Assembly: GCF_018139625.1 (NCBI RefSeq)
Contig: NZ_JAGSOH010000012.1
Location: 31,238 to 95,237 of the forward strand
Length of the DNA: 64,000 bases
Reading direction: 5' to 3'
Source: Actinospica acidithermotolerans
Lineage (GTDB): Bacteria > Actinomycetota > Actinomycetes > Streptomycetales > Catenulisporaceae
Within the stretch, counting starts at the first letter, position 1. The number at the start of each line of letters is the position of its first letter. The notes under the pieces are model-generated. The model made no database searches. It worked only from the letters and a program-made list of their open reading frames with translations, and was not told where the DNA came from. Made by a program: the position numbers and the translations under genes. This document shows, one piece after another, positions 15,037-23,391 of the stretch.

Positions 15037-16479
15037 ATGCACAAGAGGATCGGCGTGCTCGTCGTCGCCCGCGACGCGGCCGGCGTGCTGCCGGGCACGC
15101 TGGAGCGGATCCCGGAGTCCTTCCGGGAGCGGATCGAGGAGATCGTCATCCTCGACGACGCCAGCGCGGACGACACCTTCCCCGTCGCCGCCGCGTGGGC
15201 GCGCCGCAACCGGCTCGGCCGCTCGACCGTGCTGCGGCATACGAAGCGGCTCGGGCACGGCGGGACCCGGAAGGCAGGCCTGCGGATCGCGATCGAGCAC
15301 GGCCTCGACGTCGTCGCCCTGCTCTCGGGCGACGGACGATACGCCCCCGAATCACTTCCCTCGCTGGTCGGGCCGATCCTCGACGAGGAAGCCGACGCGG
15401 TGATCGGCGTCCCGGACGGATCTGCCGAAGGTGGCCGCGTCAACCGGATCTGCGGCGGCGTTCCGCTCAGGCTCGGCGAGCGCATCCTCGGCGCCCCACT
15501 GCGCGCAGCCCACGACGGGTTCCGGGCTTACGGCACGGCCGCGCTGCGCGAGATCGCGTATGAGGCGAACGGGGACGGGCCCGAGTTCGATACTCAGATC
15601 CTCATTCAGCTGCGGCACGCGGCGAAGCGGATCATCGAGGTCCCGGTGCCCGGCGAGGCCGCGGCCGCCGACCTGCGGCAGGGCGTCGGCGTGCTGCGCG
15701 ACGTGCTCGAATACCGCCGGGTCGGCATGGGGTTCGGCACGAGCGACTGGGTCCCGGCGGCGGAACCCGACGCTCACGAGGGGGGTTGGGCGTCGCACGA
15801 GTCGCTGCTCGCCGAACTGGCCGGGCTTCCGATGGGCCGCGTGCTCGACCTCGGCTGCGCCGACGGCTGCTTCGCCGAACGCGTCCGGGAGGTCGGGCAC
15901 CGCGTCGTGGGCGTGGACCGCACCGAGTTCGACGGCGTGCGCGACCGGATGAACCTGTTCGTGCGCGCGGACCTGAACTACGGCATCCCGCCGGAGGCGC
16001 GCGTCGCCGCGGGCTATGACGTCGTGCTCGTGGCCGGCGTCCTGCAGTTCCTCGTCCGGCCGGAGCGGCTGCTCCGCGAGATCCGCAGTGTGCTGCGGCC
16101 CGGCGGGCAGGTGTACGTGTGCGTGCCGAACGCGGTGCACTGGTATCCGCGGCTGCGTTTCCTGCTCGGGCGCTTCGACTACGACCGGCGCGGCATCCTC
16201 GACGTGAGCCACCTGCGGTTCTTCACCCGGCGCTCGCTACGCGGGATGCTCGTCCGCACCGGCTACGACATCCTCGACGCCCAGGTGGAGGCCCTGCCGT
16301 TCGGCGGCCAGCGCGTGCTCGCGCGGCTGCTGCCCGATCTGTTCGCCTACCGGCTGATTGCCCGCGCGACGCCGCATCACGAGGACACGATCGGGGCGCC
16401 GAGCCTGGCCGACGAGGTCTTCGGCGCGCACTACGCGTCGGTGCCACGGCAGCAGGAACGGCGTCACCAGGAGGCATAG
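15037..16479 (+). CDS. Bifunctional family 2 glycosyltransferase / SAM-dependent methyltransferase
   Basis: The 480-residue protein has two catalytic domains. Residues 1-about 220 form a GT-A family 2 glycosyltransferase resembling polyprenyl-phosphate sugar transferases (IGVLVVARDAAGVL, IVILDDASADDT, LLSGDGRYAPESL). Residues about 260-480 form a class I methyltransferase with the SAM motif VLDLGCADGCFAERVREVGHRVVGVD and a downstream LRPGGQVYVCVPN strand. No membrane segment is seen, so the glycan acceptor is probably reached from the cytoplasmic side. GGGGAG precedes ATG 15037. The C-terminal 80 codons overlap the convergent MFS gene. Substrates are unknown; cell-surface glycan modification is an inference. 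Confidence 0.85.
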   Translation: MHKRIGVLVVARDAAGVLPGTLERIPESFRERIEEIVILDDASADDTFPVAAAWARRNRLGRSTVLRHTKRLGHGGTRKAGLRIAIEHGLDVVALLSGDGRYAPESLPSLVGPILDEEADAVIGVPDGSAEGGRVNRICGGVPLRLGERILGAPLRAAHDGFRAYGTAALREIAYEANGDGPEFDTQILIQLRHAAKRIIEVPVPGEAAAADLRQGVGVLRDVLEYRRVGMGFGTSDWVPAAEPDAHEGGWASHESLLAELAGLPMGRVLDLGCADGCFAERVREVGHRVVGVDRTEFDGVRDRMNLFVRADLNYGIPPEARVAAGYDVVLVAGVLQFLVRPERLLREIRSVLRPGGQVYVCVPNAVHWYPRLRFLLGRFDYDRRGILDVSHLRFFTRRSLRGMLVRTGYDILDAQVEALPFGGQRVLARLLPDLFAYRLIARATPHHEDTIGAPSLADEVFGAHYASVPRQQERRHQEA

Positions 16480-17643
16480 CCCGACGATCCCGAGAGCGGC
16501 CTTCGCGCCGGTGAACTCGGCCATGGCGCCCCACAGCGCCGTCATCAGCGCGATCGACGTGTTGCTGCTGATCGACCACGCGGCGAGCACGCGCGCGGTG
16601 CGGTCGGCGGGCGTCAGTTCGAGGCGATACGTCGCGAAGAGCGGGTTGAACACGCCGCAGGTGGTGATCAGGCCGCCCTCGACGGCCATGACGACGAGCA
16701 GCCCCGGGACGCCCGGCCGCATCGCCGCCAGCCCGATCACCCAGCAGGCGCGCAGCACGCCGGTCACGAGGATGAGCCTGCGCTGCCCGAATCGCGAGGC
16801 GAGCGGTCGGGCGACGCGCGAGCCGGCCAGGCCGCCGATGCTGGGCACGGCGAAAGCGAGCCCGTACTCCCAGACCGGGAAGCCGTACCGGCCCAGCATG
16901 AGGACGGCCATCAGCGGCTCGGTCGCCGAGATCAGGCCGTTGACCAGGATCGAGTTGAAGAACAGCGGTCTGAGCGCGGCGCTGCCGAGGATGTGGCGCC
17001 AGCCCTCGAACAGCTCGGCCGCCTTGATGCCGGAGCGTCCCTCCCGGCGCTCCGGCTTCGGCTCGACGCCGCCGATCGCGCGGATCCCGCACGCGGACAG
17101 CAGGAAGCTCACGGCGTCGGCCACGACCGTCGTCACCGGACCCAGGACGCCGATCAGCAGGCCGCCGATCGGCGGACCGAGCACGATCGACGACCAGTTC
17201 GTCGACTCGAACCGCGCGTTCGCGATGAGCAGATCGTCCGGTTCCACGAGGTATTTGACGAAGCTTCCGCTCGCCGCGTTGAACGCGATGTCCGCCGCGC
17301 CGTCGACCACTGCCACAACCAGAAGTTGACCGAAGGTCAACCAGCCGAACGTGTAGGCGAGCGGCACGGTGATCAGCACGGCAAAGCGCGTCAGATCCAT
17401 CGCGATCATGACCGGGCGCTTGCGGCGGAACTCGATCCACGGCCCGACCGGGATCGCGAGCAGCGCGCCGACCACCCGGCCCGAGGCCATGAGCACGGCG
17501 ATCTCGGCGGATCCGCCGTGCAGCACGGTGATGACGATCAGCGGGAACGCGCCGAAGCCGAGCCAGGTGCCGTACGTGCTGACCACGTACGCGGTCCACA
17601 GCCAGCGGAACTCCCGGCCCAGCGCGCGTCTCCCGGTAACCAT
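16237..17643 (-). CDS. MFS transporter with C-terminal run-on
   Basis: The 468-residue protein is a 12-helix major facilitator of the drug-efflux type, with the helix 2-3 loop motif around RRKRPVMIAMDLTR. The last helix ends near LLVTPFLLPWHRR. The following 60 or so residues are polar, low in complexity and encoded wholly antisense to the methyltransferase gene, so they look like a run-on past a lost stop. The start at 17643 lies 92 bp from the divergent LysR gene, suggesting that regulator controls it. TTTAAT is 7 nt upstream, a weak leaderless-type box. Substrate unknown. Confidence 0.85.
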   Translation of the reverse strand: MVTGRRALGREFRWLWTAYVVSTYGTWLGFGAFPLIVITVLHGGSAEIAVLMASGRVVGALLAIPVGPWIEFRRKRPVMIAMDLTRFAVLITVPLAYTFGWLTFGQLLVVAVVDGAADIAFNAASGSFVKYLVEPDDLLIANARFESTNWSSIVLGPPIGGLLIGVLGPVTTVVADAVSFLLSACGIRAIGGVEPKPERREGRSGIKAAELFEGWRHILGSAALRPLFFNSILVNGLISATEPLMAVLMLGRYGFPVWEYGLAFAVPSIGGLAGSRVARPLASRFGQRRLILVTGVLRACWVIGLAAMRPGVPGLLVVMAVEGGLITTCGVFNPLFATYRLELTPADRTARVLAAWSISSNTSIALMTALWGAMAEFTGAKAALGIVGLCLLVTPFLLPWHRRVVRAEDLVGQARRPDRVLVMRRRAGNQPVGEQIGQQPREHALAAERQGLHLGVEDVVAGADEHPA

Positions 17644-17702
17644 GGCCGCGATTAAACCGGCCCCCGGCAGCCCGGTTCAAACAACCGCGCGACCGTCGCG
17701 GC

Positions 17703-17717
17703 ACAACCCGGAGTTGT
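17703..17717. promoter_or_regulatory. LysR-type operator candidate
   Basis: ACAAC-N5-GTTGT is a perfect 15-bp dyad between the divergent MFS and LysR genes, 5 bp upstream of the LysR -10 hexamer. Position and form suit autoregulation and control of the transporter. Confidence 0.5.
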
Positions 17718-17722
17718 ACATC

Positions 17723-17728
17723 TAGCAT
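17723..17728 (+). promoter_or_regulatory. -10 element of the LysR gene (leaderless)
   Basis: TAGCAT is followed by 6 nt and the ATG at 17735. Confidence 0.55.
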
Positions 17729-17734
17729 GCCGCC

Positions 17735-18664
17735 ATGGACCTTGAAGCCGTGCGCACCTTCGCCGCCGTCGCCGACACCGGCCAGTTCCAAGAGGCGGCC
17801 GCCGAGCTGGCGGTCACTCAGCAGGCCGTCTCCAAGCGGGTCGCGGCGCTGGAGAAGGGCCTCGGGGTCCGGCTGTTCACGCGGTCGGCGCGAGGCGCCG
17901 CGCTGACGATCGACGGCCAGGCGTTCCTGCCGCACGCCCGCGCACTGCTCGCCGCCGAGGAGCGCGCCGTCGCGTCCGTCCGGCCCGGGCGGCGTGCGCT
18001 GCGCGTGGACGTGATCGAGCGCAAGCTCGCCCCGGCGGGGCTGCTGCGCGCCTTTCATCGTGCGTACCCTGACATCGAACTCGGCGTCGTGACGCTGCCG
18101 AACGCGGACGCCGCGGTCGCCGCCGTGCGCGACGGCCAGATCGACGCCGCGATCCGCGCCGTGCCGCGGCCGGGGACGCGGCTGCCCGAACAGGTCCAGT
18201 CCGTCCGCGTCGACGACGAGCCGCTGCACATCCTCGTCGGCCCGGGGCATCCGCTGGCGGGCGAACGGTCCGTCACCACCGCACAGCTCGTGGGCCACCG
18301 CATCTGGATGCCGACGGTCGCGCCGGGCACGGAGTGGGGCGCGTACTACCTGGACCTGGCCGCGGAATTCGGCCTGACGCTCGATCCGGTCGGCCCCGGC
18401 TTCGGCCTCGAACCGCTCCTCGCGACCGTCGCCGACTCGACGAGCCTCGCGACGTTCGTCGGCGAGCGCACGGACCTCGCGTGGCCCGCGGACTGGGGTC
18501 TGCGCCGCGTCACGCTGACCTCCCCGACGCCGATCTATCCGCATTCGCTGGTCTGGCACGCTGACAACCCGCATCCCGCGCTCGCCGCGCTGCGCAAGCA
18601 CCTGGCGGCCGCGTACCGGCCCCTGGAAGGCGGCTGGGCGCCCGCGTGGTCGGAAAATCCCTGA
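17735..18664 (+). CDS. LysR-family transcriptional regulator
   Basis: The 309-residue protein has the N-terminal LysR winged helix (residues 1-60: VADTGQFQEAAAELAVTQQAVSKRVAALEKGLGVRLFTR) and a C-terminal periplasmic-binding-like effector domain (about 85-295). It is divergent from the MFS gene, so that transporter is its most likely target. The start is fixed by the leaderless-type TAGCAT box and by the canonical MDLEAVRTF N-terminus. Its effector is unknown. It ends 16 bp before the convergent lhgO gene. Confidence 0.93.
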   Translation: MDLEAVRTFAAVADTGQFQEAAAELAVTQQAVSKRVAALEKGLGVRLFTRSARGAALTIDGQAFLPHARALLAAEERAVASVRPGRRALRVDVIERKLAPAGLLRAFHRAYPDIELGVVTLPNADAAVAAVRDGQIDAAIRAVPRPGTRLPEQVQSVRVDDEPLHILVGPGHPLAGERSVTTAQLVGHRIWMPTVAPGTEWGAYYLDLAAEFGLTLDPVGPGFGLEPLLATVADSTSLATFVGERTDLAWPADWGLRRVTLTSPTPIYPHSLVWHADNPHPALAALRKHLAAAYRPLEGGWAPAWSENP

Positions 18665-18680
18665 CCCCAGCGCAGCGGAC

Positions 18681-19889
18681 TCAGTCGATGACCTCGTCGA
18701 GCCGGTCGGCGACGTGCCGGGCGATCTCCAGCGCACCGGTGGCGGCCGGCGAGACCGCGTTGAGCACGTGGACCTGGCGCGGGAGCTCCTCGATCAGGAA
18801 GTCGTCGAGCAGCTTCCCTTCGGGCGTCACGGCCTGCGCGCGCACGCCCGCGCCCGCCGGCACGATGTCGGCCTCCGTGATCGCGGGCACCAGCCGGGCC
18901 AGCGACTCGGCGAAGCGGCTGCGGGAGAGCGAGCGGCGCACCTCGTCGAGCCCCGGCCGCCAGCAGTCGCGCCCGAGCCGCCAGGTGCCGGGGAAGCGCA
19001 GCGAGTCGGCGAGGTCGCGCGGTGAGAAATCGCGCCGGCGGTAGCCCTCGCGGCGCAGCGCGAGCACCGCGTTCGGGCCCGCGTGCACACTGCCGTCGAT
19101 GCCGCGCGTCAGGTGCACGCCGAGGAACGGGAAACGCGGATCGGGCACCGGGTAGATCAGACCCCGCACAAGGTCGCGCCGCTCCGGCGCCAGCTCGTAG
19201 TACTCGCCGCGGAACGGCACGATCCGCACCGGCGGACGCAGCCCGGCGAGGTGCGCGATCCGATCACTGTGCAGCCCCGCGCAGTTGACGAGCGCGTCGG
19301 CGCGAACCGGGCCCGAGTCGGTCTCGACCTCCACGCCGCCGTTCCCCGAGCGGATGCCGCGCACCCGCGCGCCGGTGCGCAGATCGGCGCCCGCGGCATC
19401 GAGGTCCTCGGCCATGGCCTCGCACACGAGGGGGTAGTCGATGATCGCAGTGCTCTGCACGTGAAGCGCGGCCACGCAGGAGACCTCGGGCTCGATCTCC
19501 TTGGCGCGCACCGGATCCACGAGCTGCGCGGGCACGCCGTTCGCCTCCGCGTTGGCCGCCAGCCTGTGCAGCCGCGGCAGCTCCTCCCGCGACGTCGCGA
19601 CGACGAGCTTTCCGCACACCTCCACCGGAACCCCGGCCTCGCGGGCGAATCCGACCATGGAGGCGTTTCCGGCGACCGCCGTGCGGGCCTTGAGGCTCCC
19701 GGGCCGGTAGTACAGCCCGGCGTGCACGACGCCGCTGTTGTGCCCGGTCTGGTGAACCGCCCAGCGCGCTTCCTTCTCCAGCACCGTGACATCGTGGCCG
19801 CGCACGGTCGCGAGCTCGCGCGCCGTCGCGAGCCCCACGATGCCTCCGCCGATGACGATCACGTGCCGATGAGCGTGCTCTGCGGCCAT
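18681..19889 (-). CDS. lhgO: L-2-hydroxyglutarate oxidase
   Basis: The 402-residue flavoprotein belongs to the DadA-like FAD oxidases, and its motifs match L-2-hydroxyglutarate oxidase/dehydrogenase (LhgO). They are VIGGGIVGLATAREL (about 12-26), the HQTGHNSGVVHAGLYY block (about 45-60), NCAGLHSDRIA, FRGEYYEL and PFLGVHLTRGIDG. These enzymes oxidise L-2-hydroxyglutarate to 2-oxoglutarate, often passing electrons to the membrane quinone pool. The ATG at 19889 has TAGACT 6 nt upstream. It is convergent with LysR and divergent from RNase D. Confidence 0.9.
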   Translation of the reverse strand: MAAEHAHRHVIVIGGGIVGLATARELATVRGHDVTVLEKEARWAVHQTGHNSGVVHAGLYYRPGSLKARTAVAGNASMVGFAREAGVPVEVCGKLVVATSREELPRLHRLAANAEANGVPAQLVDPVRAKEIEPEVSCVAALHVQSTAIIDYPLVCEAMAEDLDAAGADLRTGARVRGIRSGNGGVEVETDSGPVRADALVNCAGLHSDRIAHLAGLRPPVRIVPFRGEYYELAPERRDLVRGLIYPVPDPRFPFLGVHLTRGIDGSVHAGPNAVLALRREGYRRRDFSPRDLADSLRFPGTWRLGRDCWRPGLDEVRRSLSRSRFAESLARLVPAITEADIVPAGAGVRAQAVTPEGKLLDDFLIEELPRQVHVLNAVSPAATGALEIARHVADRLDEVID

Positions 19890-19895
19890 GCGGCC

Positions 19896-19901
19896 AGTCT
19901 A
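19896..19901 (-). promoter_or_regulatory. -10 element of lhgO (leaderless)
   Basis: The minus strand reads TAGACT, 6 nt, then the ATG at 19889. Confidence 0.5.
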
Positions 19902-19960
19902 GAAGCCGCGCGGAGCCAACGGGGTGCGACGCGATAACGTGGTCTGTCCCAATCGCGCGT

Positions 19961-19966
19961 TACGGT
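19961..19966 (+). promoter_or_regulatory. -10 element of rnd (leaderless)
   Basis: TACGGT is followed by 6 nt and the GTG at 19973. Confidence 0.5.
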
Positions 19967-19972
19967 AAGGGG

Positions 19973-21244
19973 GTGACCGACCGCGCCCTCGAACCCACCG
20001 CCGCGCCCGCCCCGTCGCCGGAACCCGCCGCCCCCGAGCCCTTGCCGCTGCTCAGCCCGCGCGAAGGGGTGCCGGACGTCGTCGGCACCGCCGCGGGACT
20101 CGCGGACGTGGTCGCCCGGTTCAAGGCGGGACGCGGAGCGGTGGCCGTGGACGCGGAGCGGGCCTCGGGCTTCCGGTACGGCCAGCGGGCCTACCTCGTG
20201 CAGCTGCGGCGCGAGGGCGCGGGCACCGCGCTGATCGACCCGGTGGCGTGCCCCGATCTGTCCGAGCTCGGCGAGGTGCTGTCCGGCACCGAGTGGGTGC
20301 TGCACGCGGCGAGCCAGGACCTGCCCTGCCTGCGCGAGCTGAACTTCACGCCGCAGAACCTGTTCGACACCGAGCTCGGCGGCCGGCTGGCCGGCTACCC
20401 GCGGGTCGGGCTCGGCCCGATGATCGAGGACCTGCTCGGCTACCACCTGGAGAAGGGCCACTCGGCCGACGACTGGTCCACCCGGCCGCTGCCCGAGTCC
20501 TGGCTCAAGTACGCCGCGCTCGACGTCGAGCTGCTCGTCGACCTGCGCGAGGCCGTGCACGACGAACTGGAGTCGCAGGGCAAGCTGGAGTGGGCGCTGC
20601 AGGAGTTCGAGGCCGTGCGCACCGCGCCGCCGGCCGAGCCGCGCGCCGAGCCGTGGCGCCGCACCTCGGGCGTGCACCGGGTCCGCAAGGCCCGCAACCT
20701 CGCCGTCGTGCGCGCGCTCTGGGAGCGCCGCGACGAGTTGGCCCGGCGCCGCGACATGGCCCCCGGCCGCGTCCTGCCCGACGCGGCGATCGTCGAGGCG
20801 GCCGCGCGGCTGCCCAGGACCGTGCACGAACTGCGCGCCGTCCCCGGTTTCAGCGGCCGTACCCGCTCGGCCGACGCCGTGGGCTACTTCGCTGCGCTGG
20901 AAGCCGCCCTGGCCCTGCCGGACAGGGACCTCCCCCACCACCCGCCGCGCAGCGACGCCCCGCCGCCGGCCAAGTCCTGGGAGCGCGCCGACCCGGCCGC
21001 CGCGGCCCGTCTCGCCGTGGCCCGTCCGGCCGTGACCGCGATCGCCGACGAGCACCACGTCCCCACCGAGAACCTCTTGCTGCCGGACCTCGTCCGCCGC
21101 CTCTGCTGGGCCCCGCCCGCCGAGCTGGACGACGACACGATCGCGCACTACCTCTCCACCGGCGGCGCCCGCCCCTGGCAGGTCGGGCTGACCGCCCACG
21201 TCCTCGGCGCGGCCCTGCGCCGGGCGGCCGCCCACGCGGTCTAG
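19973..21244 (+). CDS. rnd: Ribonuclease D (HRDC-domain 3'-5' exonuclease)
   Basis: The 423-residue protein has a DEDDy-type 3'-5' exonuclease domain (about 35-225). Its metal ligands are Asp60 and Glu62 in VAVDAERASGFRY, an Asp in HAASQDLPCLREL and the YAALDVELL motif with Tyr and Asp. An HRDC domain follows (about 240-320, RVRKARNLAVVRALWERRDELARRRD). These features fit RNase D, which trims structured RNAs such as tRNA precursors. A Pro/Ala-rich stretch of about 30 residues precedes the catalytic domain. A weak hairpin (21244-21272) follows the stop. Confidence 0.92.
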   Translation: MTDRALEPTAAPAPSPEPAAPEPLPLLSPREGVPDVVGTAAGLADVVARFKAGRGAVAVDAERASGFRYGQRAYLVQLRREGAGTALIDPVACPDLSELGEVLSGTEWVLHAASQDLPCLRELNFTPQNLFDTELGGRLAGYPRVGLGPMIEDLLGYHLEKGHSADDWSTRPLPESWLKYAALDVELLVDLREAVHDELESQGKLEWALQEFEAVRTAPPAEPRAEPWRRTSGVHRVRKARNLAVVRALWERRDELARRRDMAPGRVLPDAAIVEAAARLPRTVHELRAVPGFSGRTRSADAVGYFAALEAALALPDRDLPHHPPRSDAPPPAKSWERADPAAAARLAVARPAVTAIADEHHVPTENLLLPDLVRRLCWAPPAELDDDTIAHYLSTGGARPWQVGLTAHVLGAALRRAAAHAV

Positions 21245-21306
21245 CGCGCCGCCCTTCCATCCCTCGGCGCGCGGCAAACCCGCCTCCAGAAAACGCTACC
21301 CATACG

Positions 21307-21325
21307 CTAGAGTCTGGAAATCTAG
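21307..21325. promoter_or_regulatory. Operator candidate CTAGA-N9-TCTAG upstream of hicAB
   Basis: Perfect 5-bp inverted arms with a 9-bp spacer, centred about 50 bp before the hicA start and near its expected -35. Autoregulation by the HicB-type antitoxin is typical of such modules. Confidence 0.45.
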
Positions 21326-21355
21326 TTGGCATAGAATTCGGGGCACGGGTACTAT

Positions 21356-21361
21356 TAGATT
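21356..21361 (+). promoter_or_regulatory. -10 element of hicAB (leaderless)
   Basis: TAGATT is followed by 6 nt and the hicA ATG at 21368. An alternative hexamer TACTAT occupies 21350-21355. Confidence 0.5.
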
Positions 21362-21367
21362 CAGCGC

Positions 21368-21559
21368 ATGAAGCGCAGAGCACTGCTTCGCGAGCTCGTG
21401 AAGATCGCGGAGTCCAAGGACCTCAAACTCGAGTTCGTCCGCCATGGTGCGGGCCACGACATCTACCACCTCGGGCATGCGGTCCTCATCATCGGCCGCC
21501 ATGCAGACATACCTGAGCAGACGGCGAAGATCACCCTCAAGACAGCGAGGAACGGATGA
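21368..21559 (+). CDS. hicA: HicA-family toxin (mRNA interferase)
   Basis: The 63-residue protein matches HicA toxins: MKRRALLRELVKIAES at the N-terminus, then LEFVRHGAGHDIYHLG, with the conserved catalytic-type His in 'GxGHDIY' (His30), and a basic C-terminal helix. HicA proteins are small dsRNA-binding-fold nucleases that cleave mRNA. The stop overlaps the hicB start (ATGA). Local G+C is visibly lower just upstream than in flanking genes, consistent with transfer. Toxicity is inferred from family membership. Confidence 0.82.
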   Translation: MKRRALLRELVKIAESKDLKLEFVRHGAGHDIYHLGHAVLIIGRHADIPEQTAKITLKTARNG

Positions 21560-21957
21560 CTACCCCCACCGTCTATCGGGCCACCGCGACGCGCGACGGT
21601 CGCTGGTGGGCCGTGGAGATCCACGGCTTCCCGCCGAACTACGCGGCGGTCACCCAGGGACGCGACCTCGCCGAAGCCGCGTCGAATGCGCGAAAGGCGA
21701 CATCGCTGCTGCTCAACGTCCCAGCGGAGGAGATCGAGATCGACCTGCACGTCAACGAGGCGGACGAGGTGGTCGCCGAGGTGGAGCGGGCACGGGCCAG
21801 GCGCGCGGAGGCGGCGCGCGAGGAGCAGGCGACCCTGGTCAGGGCCGCACGTCGCCTGGTCGACCAGGGGCTGACCCAGCGCGACGCGGCCCGGCTGCTC
21901 GGCCTGTCCTTCCAGCGCGTGCACCAGCTGCTGAAGACGGCGTCGCCGACCGGTTAG
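21556..21957 (+). CDS. hicB: HicB-like antitoxin with C-terminal HTH
   Basis: The 133-residue protein has an N-terminal HicB-type domain (about 1-60: YRATATRDGRWWAVEIHGF, QGRDLAEAASNARKATSLLL), a central charged helix rich in Glu, Arg and Ala (about 70-100), and a C-terminal helix-turn-helix (LTQRDAARLLGLSFQRVHQLL). This fits an antitoxin that neutralises HicA and represses its own promoter. It is coupled to hicA by a 4-bp overlap. The dyad at 21307-21325 is its plausible operator. Confidence 0.82.
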   Translation: MTTPTVYRATATRDGRWWAVEIHGFPPNYAAVTQGRDLAEAASNARKATSLLLNVPAEEIEIDLHVNEADEVVAEVERARARRAEAAREEQATLVRAARRLVDQGLTQRDAARLLGLSFQRVHQLLKTASPTG

Positions 21958-22111
21958 TCGCCACCCGGCCCGGTTCGAGATGACGCGCCGACCGGCGAGC
22001 CGAGCCCAGCCGAACCCGGGTGCGCGCCCCGGGCAGCCACCGTGACCTGAGCTGCGCGCGGTCCGCCGGGGCCGGCGGCGGCTGCCCGAAATCCGCGGTA
22101 CCGAATTAGGT

Positions 22112-22127
22112 TACTCGCGAGTAGCAT
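22112..22127 (+). promoter_or_regulatory. fadAB promoter with overlapping 12-bp palindrome
   Basis: TACTCGCGAGTA (22112-22123) is a perfect palindrome whose last two bases begin a -10 hexamer TAGCAT (22122-22127). Transcription would start near 22134, about 37 nt before the fadA GTG, which has its own AGGAG site. A repressor bound to the palindrome would block the promoter. TetR-type control of fatty-acid genes is common in actinobacteria; the protein here is unknown. Confidence 0.55.
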
Positions 22128-22170
22128 GGCCTCCGAGCACCTGTCATCGCTTCACGCTAGGAGTGCCACC

Positions 22171-23391
22171 GTGCCTCGTACCGCGCGCGACGTCGTCTTC
22201 GTGGACGGCGTCCGAACCCCCTTCGGCAAGGCGGGCCCCAAGGGCATGTACGCCGAGACCCGCGCCGACGACCTGATCATCAAGTGCATCCGGGAGCTCG
22301 TGCGCCGGCACCCGGAGCTGCCCGTGGAGCGGATCGGCGAGGTCGCGATCGCGGCGACCACGCAGATCGGCGACCAGGGGCTGACGCTGGGGCGCACGGC
22401 CGGGCTGCTGGCCGGGCTGCCGCTGTCGGTGCCGGGCTACTCGATCGACCGGATGTGCGCGGGCGCCATGACGGCCGTGACCAGCGTGGCCGGCTCGGTC
22501 GCGCTCGGCGCGGTGGACATCGCCGTCGCGGGCGGCGTCGAGCACATGGGCCGGCACCCGATGGGCGAGGGCGTCGACCCGAACCCGCGGATCATCGCCG
22601 AGCGGCTCGTGGACGAGTCCGCGCTCGTCATGGGGCAGACCGCGGAGAACCTGCACGACCGGTTCCCGCAGCTGACCAAGGAGCGCTCGGACGCCTACGC
22701 CGCCGCCTCCCAGGAGAAGTACGCGAAGGCGCTGGCCAACGGCAAGATCCAGCCGGATCTCGTACCGGTCGCCACCCGCAACTCGCTCGAGTCGCAGGCG
22801 GGCCCGGGCTGGGGCCTGGCCACCGCCGACGAGCCGCCGCGCCCGGGCACCACGATCGAGGCCCTGGCCGCGCTCAAGACCCCCTTCCGGGTTCGCGGCA
22901 AGGTCACCGCGGGCAACGCGGCCGGCCTCAACGACGGCGCCACCGCCTCGCTGATCGCCGCCGAGGACGTGGCCCGCGAGCTCGGCCTGCCGGTGAAGAT
23001 GCGGCTGGTCTCCTACGCCTTCGCGGGCGTCGAGCCCGAGGTGATGGGCTTCGGCCCGATCCCGGCGACGGAGAAGGCGCTGGCCAACGCGGGCCTGACG
23101 ATCGACGACATCGGCCTGTTCGAGCTGAACGAGGCCTTCGCGGTCCAGGTGCTCGCGCTGCTCGACCACTACGGCATCGCCGACGACGACCCGCGGGTCA
23201 ACCCGTGGGGCGGCGCGATCGCCATCGGCCACCCGCTCGCCTCCTCCGGCGTGCGGCTGATGACGCAGCTCGCGCACCACTTCGAGGAGCACCCCGAGGT
23301 CCGCTACGGCCTGGTCTCGATGTGCGTCGGCCTCGGCATGGGCGGCACGGTCATCTGGGAGAACCCGAACCACGAGGAGTACGGGAAGTGA
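22171..23391 (+). CDS. fadA: Acetyl-CoA C-acyltransferase (3-ketoacyl-CoA thiolase)
   Basis: The 406-residue thiolase carries the N-terminal catalytic cysteine in DRMCAGAM (Cys96), the [10 protein letters not shown] histidine motif and the C-terminal CVGLGMGG cysteine motif. It cleaves 3-ketoacyl-CoA to acetyl-CoA in beta-oxidation. GTG 22171 is chosen because AGGAG precedes it and the product begins [19 protein letters not shown], the usual thiolase start. Its stop overlaps the fadB start (GTGA). The pair forms the trifunctional-type beta-oxidation unit. Confidence 0.95.
   Translation: MPRTARDVVFVDGVRTPFGKAGPKGMYAETRADDLIIKCIRELVRRHPELPVERIGEVAIAATTQIGDQGLTLGRTAGLLAGLPLSVPGYSIDRMCAGAMTAVTSVAGSVALGAVDIAVAGGVEHMGRHPMGEGVDPNPRIIAERLVDESALVMGQTAENLHDRFPQLTKERSDAYAAASQEKYAKALANGKIQPDLVPVATRNSLESQAGPGWGLATADEPPRPGTTIEALAALKTPFRVRGKVTAGNAAGLNDGATASLIAAEDVARELGLPVKMRLVSYAFAGVEPEVMGFGPIPATEKALANAGLTIDDIGLFELNEAFAVQVLALLDHYGIADDDPRVNPWGGAIAIGHPLASSGVRLMTQLAHHFEEHPEVRYGLVSMCVGLGMGGTVIWENPNHEEYGK

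Noticed and set aside
21244..21272. Strong terminator after rnd
   Set aside because: GCGCGCCG and CGGCGCGC can pair, but the stem is only 8 bp with a 13-nt loop, so it is not listed as a terminator.
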